Below, piece by piece: positions 1 through 6,128 of a stretch of 6,175 bases of DNA. Under the pieces are notes generated by a model, which saw only the letters and a program-made list of their open reading frames with translations, was not told where the DNA came from and did no database searches. Location: positions 1-6,175 of the forward strand of contig VAYV01000085.1 in the NCBI GenBank assembly GCA_005883175.1, written 5' to 3'. Numbering within the stretch: position 1 is the stretch's first letter; each line of letters opens with the position of its first letter. Source of the stretch: Actinomycetota bacterium (GTDB taxonomy: Bacteria; Actinomycetota; AC-67). Both the position numbers and the translations under genes were made by a program.

Positions 1-1022
1 TCCCGGCACCGCCGCTGATCCTCGAAGACGCTGCGTCGCACGCCATCGGCGGACCGATCCGCTTCTCGATGCCGTCGCTCGGGCCGGAGGGCAGGGACGC
101 GATCGCCGTCGAGCGGCGCATCGCGCAACGCGGGCGCCACCGGCTGGGGCCGTTGCGCGCGCATCTCGTCGACCCGTTCGGTCTCGCGCAGGTCGGAAGC
201 GTCGTCGCTCCCGAGGCCGCGTTCGTCGTCTATCCCAAGATCGAGCCGTTGGGTGAGATCGCCCCGCCGGAGGAACGAGGCGGCGGCGGTCGCTCGCTCG
301 TCCAGCATCTGTCTGTGTCCGGCGACGACTTCTACGCGGTGCGCGGCTGGCAAGAAGGCGACGACCTTCGGAAGATCCATTGGCGCTCTTCGGCGCGCCG
401 CGGCGAGCTGATGATCCGCCAAGAGGAGATCAGGCCGTTCCCGCGCGCGACGCTGCTCATCGACAATCGCGGGAGCATGCACCGTGACTCGGGTCCGACG
501 TCCAGTCTCGAGTGGTCGATCGGGGGTGCCGCTTCGATCGTGTGGGAGCTCGCGAAGCAGGGCTACGCGCTGCGGCTCGCGACCGCGGACGGAGGACCGG
601 GTACCGCGCGCTGGGGCCGTGAAGCGACCGATCCGTTGCTGACGACGCTCGCCGTCGCCTCGCGCTCTCACCAAGCGAGCTTGTCGGGCGTGGTGCGAAG
701 GACCGCCGCCCGGCCCGGTGCCGGCGGCGCCCTCGTCGCGATCATGCCCCCTCCGCCGCCCGACCTCGTTCCCCGCTTCGCGCGACTAGCGCGCGTGTAC
801 TCGTGGGCGGGCCTCGTCTTGCTCGACGTCGCCTCGTTCGCGTCGTCGTCCGGCCGCGAACGAGCAGCATTCGATCAACGCCTCGCCGAGGTTGAACGCA
901 CGCTCTCACGTGCCGGGTGGCACATCGCCATCGCCGGCGCGTCCGACAGTTTCCGAACGATATGGCAGGGTTTACTCGACTCTTCAGCGTCCCGCGCGAG
1001 CTCCCGGTCGCTGCACTCGTAG
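1..1022 (+). CDS. DUF58 domain protein, 5'-truncated by the window edge
   Basis: The open frame runs from base 3 to a TAG at 1020-1022 (339 residues visible) with no convincing start. The ATG at 69 is internal, because matching sequence continues in frame to the left edge. What is seen: an RGRHRLGPL...DPFGL segment around 132-185, as found just before the DUF58 core. The family signature is at about 321-425, with YAVRGWQEGDDLRKIHW followed by SARRGELMIRQEE. A von Willebrand-A-like strand (LLIDNRGSM) starts near 453, with a degenerate metal-site motif. The C-terminus has the usual AGWHIAIAG...IW ending. DUF58 proteins normally carry two N-terminal membrane helices; that part is outside the window. 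The family usually sits between a MoxR AAA+ ATPase gene and a TgpA-type transglutaminase gene, and the second of these follows here. The biochemical role of the family is not established. The end overlaps the next gene by 61 bases if that gene starts at 962, so translational coupling is likely. Confidence 0.9.
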   Translation, partial: PAPPLILEDAASHAIGGPIRFSMPSLGPEGRDAIAVERRIAQRGRHRLGPLRAHLVDPFGLAQVGSVVAPEAAFVVYPKIEPLGEIAPPEERGGGGRSLVQHLSVSGDDFYAVRGWQEGDDLRKIHWRSSARRGELMIRQEEIRPFPRATLLIDNRGSMHRDSGPTSSLEWSIGGAASIVWELAKQGYALRLATADGGPGTARWGREATDPLLTTLAVASRSHQASLSGVVRRTAARPGAGGALVAIMPPPPPDLVPRFARLARVYSWAGLVLLDVASFASSSGRERAAFDQRLAEVERTLSRAGWHIAIAGASDSFRTIWQGLLDSSASRASSRSLHS

Positions 1023-3136
1023 TGGCCGCGGCGCTGCCGCTCTCCCGGCTCTTCCGGCCGGGAGGGTTCAGCGGCGTCGTGCTGACCGCGGTGGTGCTCA
1101 GCATCGGCATCTCGTGGCTGACGCGCAGGTTCCGTATCCCTGCGGTGGTCGGGCTGCTTCTCTCCGTCTTCGGGCTGTTCTGGTTCCTGACCGGTCGTTT
1201 CCACGCTCACACGCTGTGGGGGATCTTCCCGACACCGGCATCCGTCAGCGTGCTTGTGCGCTCCGTCCGCGAGGGCGTCAGCCAAACGATCAACTACGCG
1301 GTTCCGGTGCCTACCACTCCTGCGCTCCTCACCTTCGTCGCCGCCGGTGTCTGGATGAGCGCCTGGCTGGCCGACGCGGCTGCGCTGTGGGTGGGGAACC
1401 CGCTCCTCGCGATCGCTGCAACGGTTCCGCTCTTCGCGACGCCGAGCACGCTCCTCCCGAGCCAGCGGCGCTGGCTCGACACCAGCTTGTACATCGCGGC
1501 CGCCGCCTGGGTTCTGTTCGGCGAGGAGCGCGCGCGCGCGAAGCGCTGGCGCACGAGCGAAGCGCGTCTCGGGTGGCGAGCCGGTCCTGCGGTGCGCGTC
1601 GCATTGATCGGCGTGCTCATCATCGTCGTCATGACCCCGTTCCTTCCGGGATACGGGGCGCCGCCGCTGCTTCGATCGAAAGGTCCCGGCGAGCGCGTCC
1701 AGTTCAATCCGTTCGTTGCCATACAGGCGACGCTGAGGAAGCAACCGGAGGCCACGTTGCTCACGGAGACGACGAACCGGCCCACCTATCTCCGGCTGAC
1801 CACACTGGAGCACTACGACGGCCAGGTTTGGCAGCAGGGCAACGCGCGTCAGACCGTTCCCATCGGACCAGAGCTCATCGCGCCGTATGAGCCGGGTTTG
1901 AAGTTCGACGTCGTTCGGCAGAGCTTCCAGATCCAAGCGCTCGCCGGCCCGTGGCTGCCGGCCGCGTACGACCCGGTGAAAGTGACCGACGTCGCCGACG
2001 TGAAGATCGAGACGGAGACGCGCTCTCTCATCCTTCCCTCGGCGGGCGGCTTGCCGACCGGCGTCCGCTACCAGGTGACGTCCGACGTGCCCAGGCTCAC
2101 GGTTGCCGATCTGGATCAGCCGTTCAGCTACGACGAGCAAGCTTTGGCCGACTATCTGCAGCTGCCCCGCGTTCCCAGCGTGATCCGTGAGCTCGCTCAG
2201 CGGATCGCCGGCGATCGGCCGACCCCGTACCAGAAAGCGCTCGCGTTGCAGGATTACCTTCGCACGTTCACCTACAACGAGAATGTCGCCGCTGATTTCC
2301 ATCACAGCTTCAAGAACCTCGTCGAGTTCCTCACGAAATCGAAGCAGGGATACTGCGAACAGTTCGCCGCGGCGATGGCCGTGATGGCACGAACGCTTGG
2401 GATCCCGTCTCGCGTGGCGATCGGCTTCGGCTTCGGTCAGCGGATCGCCAACCAGTACCGGATCACGACGCGCGAAGCGCACGCGTGGGCTGAGATCTAT
2501 TTCCCGGGGTCGGGGTGGGTCGCGTTCGAGCCGACGCCACGCGCCGGCGTCACCGCGGTGCCGCCATACGCGGCCCCGGGGGCCGTCATCCCCTCGGTGG
2601 CACCCAGCGTGCTTCCGACGGCGAGCGCAACCCCCAGCGCGCAGCCGTCGACCGGGGGCCGCGACCCAGCGCACGCCCAGGCCGGCGGCTCGGCGGCACA
2701 GCGAGGACGGCCGGCGTGGGTGTTCGGCGCCGTCATCGCAGGCATCATCGTGGCGCTCGCCACGCTGGCCATCGTGCTCGCGTTCACCATCCCGCGGATC
2801 ATTCGGCGGCGCGCGCGCGGTGCCCGAGGCGCGGCGGCGGTTCGCTACTTGGAGTTCCTTGCGTGGTGCGAAGGCGCAGGGCTCGGTCGCAGGCCCGGGG
2901 AGACGCCTTCCGAGCACGCCGCTCGGCTGGCGACGGAGACGACGGAGGCGGTCAAGCCGCTCGAGCAACTCGCCGGGCTCGTCGACGGCGCACTATGGGC
3001 GCCCGAAGAGGATGTGGATCCGGACGCGGTCGAGAGCGCTGCGAGCGATGCGCGGGCAGCGCTACGCGCGACGTTATCCCGACGGAACAGGTTGCTGGCG
3101 GCGGCCGGCTGGGGGCGGTGGAGGTCCGCCGCGTAG
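962..3136 (+). CDS. Membrane transglutaminase-like protein (TgpA/DUF3488 family)
   Basis: A 724-residue membrane protein from the ATG at 962; a GTG at 917 would add 15 Arg-rich residues. Neither start has a clear ribosome binding site, which fits coupling to the overlapping DUF58 gene. Residues 12-227 hold about six or seven hydrophobic segments (near 12-30, 36-54, 60-78, 119-142, 147-163, 171-187 and 211-227), the DUF3488 part. A presumed extracytoplasmic region follows, containing the transglutaminase core: Cys465 in GYCEQFA, His507 in REAHAWAE, and Glu523 in WVAFEPTPR, where the classic triad has Asp. A Pro/Ala/Ser-rich linker (about 527-582) leads to a C-terminal membrane helix (about 586-608), an RRRARGARG stop-transfer stretch, and a cytoplasmic tail of about 115 residues. 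The tail carries the YLEFLAWCEGAGLGRRPGETPSEHA pattern typical of DUF4129. The fold could act as a protease, a crosslinker or an amidase; the substrate is unknown. Its stop lies 4 bases from the stop of the convergent glutamine synthetase gene. Confidence 0.93.
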   Translation: MAGFTRLFSVPRELPVAALVVAAALPLSRLFRPGGFSGVVLTAVVLSIGISWLTRRFRIPAVVGLLLSVFGLFWFLTGRFHAHTLWGIFPTPASVSVLVRSVREGVSQTINYAVPVPTTPALLTFVAAGVWMSAWLADAAALWVGNPLLAIAATVPLFATPSTLLPSQRRWLDTSLYIAAAAWVLFGEERARAKRWRTSEARLGWRAGPAVRVALIGVLIIVVMTPFLPGYGAPPLLRSKGPGERVQFNPFVAIQATLRKQPEATLLTETTNRPTYLRLTTLEHYDGQVWQQGNARQTVPIGPELIAPYEPGLKFDVVRQSFQIQALAGPWLPAAYDPVKVTDVADVKIETETRSLILPSAGGLPTGVRYQVTSDVPRLTVADLDQPFSYDEQALADYLQLPRVPSVIRELAQRIAGDRPTPYQKALALQDYLRTFTYNENVAADFHHSFKNLVEFLTKSKQGYCEQFAAAMAVMARTLGIPSRVAIGFGFGQRIANQYRITTREAHAWAEIYFPGSGWVAFEPTPRAGVTAVPPYAAPGAVIPSVAPSVLPTASATPSAQPSTGGRDPAHAQAGGSAAQRGRPAWVFGAVIAGIIVALATLAIVLAFTIPRIIRRRARGARGAAAVRYLEFLAWCEGAGLGRRPGETPSEHAARLATETTEAVKPLEQLAGLVDGALWAPEEDVDPDAVESAASDARAALRATLSRRNRLLAAAGWGRWRSAA

Positions 3137-3140
3137 CGCT

Positions 3141-4460
3141 TCACAGGATCGGAAGCGAGCGTTCGATCTCCCACGGGCTGACGTACGTCTTGTACGCCTC
3201 CCACTCCGCGCGCTTGTTGCGGATGAAGTACTCGAACACGTGGTCGCCAAGACTCTGTCGCAGCAGCTCGGACCGTTCCATCTCGGCAACTGCTTCGTAG
3301 AGATTCTCGGGCAGCGAATCGATCCCTTCGGCCCGTCGCTCGGCTTCGCTCATCGAGTAGATGTCTTCGGTCGCTTCGGGCGCCAGCCCTTCGTTGTCTG
3401 CGATCCCGGACAGCCCTGCGCCCAGTAGCACGGAGAACGCGAGGTACGGGTTGCACGCCGGATCGGGCGAACGTACCTCAACGCGGACGTCGGTCCCCTT
3501 CCCGGCTCCGGGAACGCGCAAGAGGGCCGACCGGTTGCGCCGCGCCCAGCAGATGTAGACGGGCGCTTCGTACCCGGGCACCAGACGCTTGTACGAGTTC
3601 ACCCACTGGTTCAGGATCGGCGTCATCGGGCGCGCGTGCTTGAGCAGACCTGCGATGAATGCGCGCCCGATCTTGCTGAGCCCGGCGGGGTCCTCGGTGT
3701 CGGCGAACGTGTTCCGCTCGCCTTCGTAGAGCGCCATGTGGGTGTGCATGCCCGAGCCCCACGCGCCCTGGATCGGCTTCGGCATGAACGTCGCGTACAC
3801 GCCTGCTTCTTGCGCGACTTCCTTCACCGCCAAGCGAGCCGTCATCACGTTGTCTGCCATCGTCAGCGCGTCGGTATCGCGGAGCACGATCTCGTGCTGC
3901 GACGGCGCGACCTCATGATGGACGCTCTCGACGCTGATGCCCATCGATTCCAGGTAGAGCACCGTTCGCTTTCGCAGATCGGATGCGACGTCGAGCGGCG
4001 TGAGGTCGAAATAGCCGCCCTGATCGAGGCCTTCGGTCCCTTCGCTGTTCCTGAAATAGAAGTACTCGAGCTCGGGGCCGAGGTAGAACGTGAACCCCAT
4101 GTCTTGTGCGCGCGCGATCTGCCGGCGCAGCACCGCGCGCGGGTCGCCTGCGAACGCCTCTCCTTCCGGGGTCAGGATGTCGCAGAACATGCGCGCGACG
4201 CCTTGCTGATCGGGGCGCCACGGCAAGATCTGAAACGTCGAAGGGTCGGGACGGGCGAGCATGTCCGACTCCTGCACGCGCGCGAACCCCTCGATCGCGC
4301 TGCCGTCGAAGCCCATCCCTTCGTCGAACGCCGCCTCGAGCTCGGCCGGCGTGATCGCGAACGACTTCAGGAAACCGAGCACGTCGGTGAACCACAACCG
4401 GATGAAGCGGATGTCGCGCTCCTCGACAGTGCGCAAGACGTAGTCGATATCGTGGTTCAT
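3141..4460 (-). CDS. glnA: Type I glutamine synthetase, actinobacterial GlnA2-like
   Basis: A complete 439-residue member of the class I glutamine synthetase family (ATP-dependent gamma-glutamylation, normally glutamate plus ammonia to glutamine). Visible features: the beta-grasp N-terminus; FDGSAIEGF with the latch Asp52; metal ligands Glu130/Glu132 (PELEYF), Glu183 (HHEVAP), Glu190 (QHEI), His239 (GSGMHTH) and Glu328 (RVEVRSPDP); the flap Glu298 in KRLVPGYEAP; and the NRSA arginine loop. Length and C-terminus match short, alpha-like enzymes. The NQWVNSYKRLV stretch and the LRT-EERDIRF-RLWFTDVLGFLKS opening resemble mycobacterial GlnA2 more than the housekeeping GlnA1. Two positions depart from canonical enzymes: Trp234 replaces the conserved Asn before GSGMH (E. 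coli Asn264), and Ala55 replaces Ser53. Streptomyces GlnA2 is reported as a gamma-glutamylpolyamine synthetase, so a polyamine or other amine substrate is possible. The start is fixed by an ATG with AGGA nine bases upstream, inside the end of glnR. Confidence 0.95.
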   Translation of the reverse strand: MNHDIDYVLRTVEERDIRFIRLWFTDVLGFLKSFAITPAELEAAFDEGMGFDGSAIEGFARVQESDMLARPDPSTFQILPWRPDQQGVARMFCDILTPEGEAFAGDPRAVLRRQIARAQDMGFTFYLGPELEYFYFRNSEGTEGLDQGGYFDLTPLDVASDLRKRTVLYLESMGISVESVHHEVAPSQHEIVLRDTDALTMADNVMTARLAVKEVAQEAGVYATFMPKPIQGAWGSGMHTHMALYEGERNTFADTEDPAGLSKIGRAFIAGLLKHARPMTPILNQWVNSYKRLVPGYEAPVYICWARRNRSALLRVPGAGKGTDVRVEVRSPDPACNPYLAFSVLLGAGLSGIADNEGLAPEATEDIYSMSEAERRAEGIDSLPENLYEAVAEMERSELLRQSLGDHVFEYFIRNKRAEWEAYKTYVSPWEIERSLPIL

Positions 4461-4461
4461 C

Positions 4462-5124
4462 TCATCTGGTCCTGTGGGACTCGAGCTTGTATCCGACGTT
4501 GCGGATCGTCGCGATCATGTTCTCGTGCTCCGCGCCAAGTTTCGCGCGCAGCCGCCGCACGTGCACGTCGACGGTGCGTGTTCCTCCGAAGAAGTCGTAC
4601 CCCCACACCTCTTGGAGCAACTGTTGCCGCGAGTACACGCGGCCGGGACGCTGCGCCAAAAAGAACAAGAGCTGAAATTCTTTGTAGGTCAGGTCGAGCG
4701 GGCGACCGCGGAGCCGGACCTGATACGTCGTCGGATCGATCGCTAGGTCGCCGACGCGGACGGTGCCTGCGGACTCCATCACCTGGGAACCCAAGGCGAT
4801 GCGGATGCGTGCGAGCGCTTCTGGGATCGCAACCGGATCCAGAAGGAAAGAGTCGATCTCCCAATCGGGGCCCACGGCGTCCAAGGTCTCGGCCGCGACG
4901 AGTGCCAGCAGTGGTGCGCGTGGCGAGGCTGCTCGAACGGAACGGCAGTTGTCGCGGCCGCGAGTGAGGTCCTTGACCGCGTCGACGATGACGACGCCGG
5001 GGTCCGCATCGGACGGGCCGGGCCCCGTCGTCGCGAGCACGACGCGATGCCCCCCGGTCTCGAGGCCGTTCTTCAGACCCCAGAGATCTTCCGGGCGATC
5101 GGTCACGATCACGACATCTGCCAT
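4462..5124 (-). CDS. glnR: GlnR-like orphan OmpR-family nitrogen regulator
   Basis: A 220-residue two-domain DNA-binding regulator. The C-terminal half (about residues 122-215) is a complete OmpR/PhoB winged helix, with LRGRPLDLTYKEF, then GRVYSRQQLLQEVWGYDFFG, GTRTVDVHVRRLRAKLG and IRNVGYKLE. From memory this matches actinobacterial GlnR closely, including the DLTYKEF and WGYDFFGGTRTVDVHVRRLR stretches. The N-terminal half is a receiver fold without a working phosphorylation pocket: only the central Asp48 (VVIVDAVKDL) remains, the usual acidic pair is absent, and the switch Lys is Asp96. GlnR proteins are known as orphan regulators that dimerise without phosphorylation and control glnA, amtB and nitrite-reductase genes. 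No sensor kinase gene is adjacent, which fits. The ATG at 5124 is preferred because GGAG lies 11 bases upstream; a GTG at 5133 would leave only two bases. The gene is first in an operon with the glutamine synthetase gene, which starts one base after the stop. Confidence 0.92.
   Translation of the reverse strand: MADVVIVTDRPEDLWGLKNGLETGGHRVVLATTGPGPSDADPGVVIVDAVKDLTRGRDNCRSVRAASPRAPLLALVAAETLDAVGPDWEIDSFLLDPVAIPEALARIRIALGSQVMESAGTVRVGDLAIDPTTYQVRLRGRPLDLTYKEFQLLFFLAQRPGRVYSRQQLLQEVWGYDFFGGTRTVDVHVRRLRAKLGAEHENMIATIRNVGYKLESHRTR
4470..4475 (-). promoter_or_regulatory. Ribosome binding site of the glutamine synthetase gene
   Basis: On the minus strand ACAGGA lies nine bases before the ATG at 4460, within the last codons of glnR (the His-Arg-Thr-Arg end). 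The glnR TGA (4464-4462) and this ATG are one base apart, so a ribosome finishing glnR is placed to reinitiate. This supports the chosen start and coupled translation of the pair. Confidence 0.6.
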
Positions 5125-5152
5125 CGCTCTCACCGCTCCGAGAAACGCGAAA

Positions 5153-5192
5153 CCCCAGGCAACCGGTACCCGGCGGGCGCCTTTGCCTGGGG
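5153..5192. repeat. Perfect 10-bp inverted repeat
   Basis: CCCCAGGCAA (5153-5162) is exactly complementary to TTGCCTGGGG (5183-5192), with a 20-base spacer. As RNA this would form a strong G+C-rich stem on either strand; as DNA it could be an operator. No T-run follows on either strand, so an intrinsic terminator is unlikely. Confidence 0.8.
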
Positions 5193-5206
5193 GAAGCGCC
5201 GGTTGC
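5159..5206. repeat. Second inverted repeat overlapping and competing with the first
   Basis: GCAACCGG (5159-5166) is complementary to CCGGTTGC (5199-5206). Its left arm shares four bases (5159-5162) with the left arm of the 10-bp repeat, so the two stems cannot both form fully. A further six-base match, CCGGCG (5170-5175) with CGCCGG (5197-5202), gives a third overlapping pairing. Confidence 0.7.
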
Positions 5207-5214
5207 GAGAACCC

Positions 5215-5235
5215 GCGCTACCAGCGCAAAGTAGC
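5215..5235. repeat. Short hairpin with an alternative pairing, before the hydrolase RBS
   Basis: GCGCT (5215-5219) and AGCGC (5223-5227) form a five-base-pair stem with a three-base loop. The overlapping GCTAC (5217-5221) and GTAGC (5231-5235) form an alternative five-base-pair stem. In the rightward transcript this lies about 20 bases before the ribosome binding site. Stems this short can arise by chance in G+C-rich DNA. Confidence 0.5.
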
Positions 5236-5254
5236 AGAGGGCTTTCGCTCGGAC

Positions 5255-5262
5255 AAGGAGGA
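5255..5262 (+). promoter_or_regulatory. Strong ribosome binding site for the hydrolase gene
   Basis: AAGGAGGA is a near-perfect complement of the 16S rRNA 3' end, and the AGGAGG core lies six bases before the TTG at 5268. It is the best ribosome binding site in the window and is what decides the unusual TTG start. Confidence 0.85.
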
Positions 5263-5267
5263 TTCCG

Positions 5268-6128
5268 TTGCCGCACCGTCGCCGAGCTCACCGCCGCTGG
5301 CGCGGCCGGAACCCGGCGTTGCGCTGGGACCTGCAGAAGCTGGCCTTGCGCGCGCGCGGCGAGCGCGACGCGTACGACGTGGCGCACTCCCAGTTCTGGT
5401 GCGACGCGGAGGACGGCGTCCGGCTCGCCGGCACACGTCTGGGCGCGGACCGGGATACGGCGATCGTGATCGCGCACGGCTTCATGGCCTACCGAACGAA
5501 ACCCCGCTGGCGGGTACTCGCAGAGGGTCTCGCGCAGCGCTTCACCGTGTACACGTTCGACATGCGCGGGCACGGACAGTCGGCCGGCGCGTGCACCGGC
5601 GGCGAAAAAGAGCTCAAGGACGTCCACGCCGTCGTTTCCTACGCGCGCTCCCGCGGGCACGATCGCGTGGTCACGGTGGGCGGCTCGCTCGGCGGGATCG
5701 CAGTGATCGGGGAAGCGGCCGCGTATCACGACGTCGACGCGATGATCGCGATCTCGTCCCCCGCGGAGTGGGCAACCTCCGACAGCAAGATGGTCCGGCG
5801 GATGACGTGGCTGTTCACCAGCTCGGTGGGCCGGGCGATTGCGCGACGCGTGATGGGGACGACGATCGATCTGGCGTGGGGGAACCCGCTTCCACCGGCC
5901 GATCTCATCGGCAGCATCTCGCCGATCCCCGTCCTCATCATCCACGGCGCCGACGACCACTTCTTCCCCGTGACCGATGCGGAGCTGTTGCACGAGCGCG
6001 CAGGCGAGCCGAAGCGTTTGCTCATCATCCCCGGCTTCGGTCACGCGGAAGACGGGTTCACGCCGGCCTTCGTCGAGCAGCTTGCCGGTGAGGTCGAAGC
6101 GCTCGTCGCGGCTGCTCCGTCGCGCTGA
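5268..6128 (+). CDS. Alpha/beta hydrolase (serine hydrolase fold), substrate unknown
   Basis: A 286-residue protein starting at TTG, chosen because AAGGAGGA sits six bases upstream. Visible fold elements in order: oxyanion strand IVIAHGFMA (about residues 66-74), VYTFDMRGHGQS (about 94-105), nucleophile elbow GGSLGG with Ser140, acid strand VLIIHGADDHFFP with probable Asp230, and GFGHAEDGF with His259. The triad therefore looks intact. The DMRGHG motif is common in esterase and lipase-like family members, but the sequence does not fix the substrate. The first 35 residues or so are rich in Arg (MPHRRRAHRRWRGR opening) and contain no membrane helix or signal peptide, so the protein is probably cytoplasmic. 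It is transcribed divergently from glnR, and a gene for a probable exported protein starts on the base after its TGA, suggesting an operon. Nothing visible links it biochemically to nitrogen metabolism. Confidence 0.92.
   Translation: MPHRRRAHRRWRGRNPALRWDLQKLALRARGERDAYDVAHSQFWCDAEDGVRLAGTRLGADRDTAIVIAHGFMAYRTKPRWRVLAEGLAQRFTVYTFDMRGHGQSAGACTGGEKELKDVHAVVSYARSRGHDRVVTVGGSLGGIAVIGEAAAYHDVDAMIAISSPAEWATSDSKMVRRMTWLFTSSVGRAIARRVMGTTIDLAWGNPLPPADLIGSISPIPVLIIHGADDHFFPVTDAELLHERAGEPKRLLIIPGFGHAEDGFTPAFVEQLAGEVEALVAAAPSR

Larger units (their letters stand above)
5125..5267. promoter_or_regulatory. Divergent intergenic control region between glnR and the hydrolase gene
   Basis: This 143-base gap is the only sizeable non-coding stretch. 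It must hold the promoter of the glnR operon (leftward) and probably that of the hydrolase operon (rightward). I could not find -35/-10 pairs with good spacing on either strand, so no promoter is called. The region contains two GAAAC words (5142-5146 and 5149-5153), several inverted repeats listed separately, and the hydrolase ribosome binding site at its right end. Confidence 0.7.

Noticed and set aside
1527..1542. CG-dinucleotide run (similar one near 2808-2820) as a functional repeat
   Set aside because: Both lie in frame and encode ordinary Arg/Ala codons; they reflect base composition.
875..2968. Very long open frame (697 codons) on the minus strand, opposite the DUF58 and transglutaminase genes
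   Set aside because: The translation is Arg/Asp/His-rich low-complexity sequence with no recognisable domain. It is the expected antisense shadow of a high-G+C gene; the plus strand encodes clear family motifs throughout.
3114..3130. GGCGG/CCGCC stem at the end of the transglutaminase gene as a terminator
   Set aside because: Only five base pairs, inside coding sequence, and no T-run follows on either strand.
4308..4460. Adenylylation-type control of the glutamine synthetase
   Set aside because: The enzyme has the short alpha-like C-terminus (LPENLYEAVAEMERSELL...) rather than the beta-type region around the adenylylated Tyr, so a nearby Tyr (DIYSMSE) is not evidence for it.
3636..4967. 443-codon open frame on the plus strand across the glutamine synthetase and glnR genes
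   Set aside because: It runs antisense through two well-supported genes, and its translation resembles no family and is full of Arg and charged residues.
5141..5267. Known riboswitch (c-di-AMP, glycine, SAM or cobalamin) before the hydrolase or glnR
   Set aside because: Short words such as GAACCCG and CAGGCAAAGG recall parts of known classes, but the other conserved elements of those consensuses are missing on both strands.
4763..6091. 442-codon plus-strand open frame spanning glnR, the intergenic region and the hydrolase gene
   Set aside because: Out of frame with the hydrolase motifs, antisense to glnR and without a ribosome binding site; its C-terminal half is Arg-rich frame-shadow sequence.
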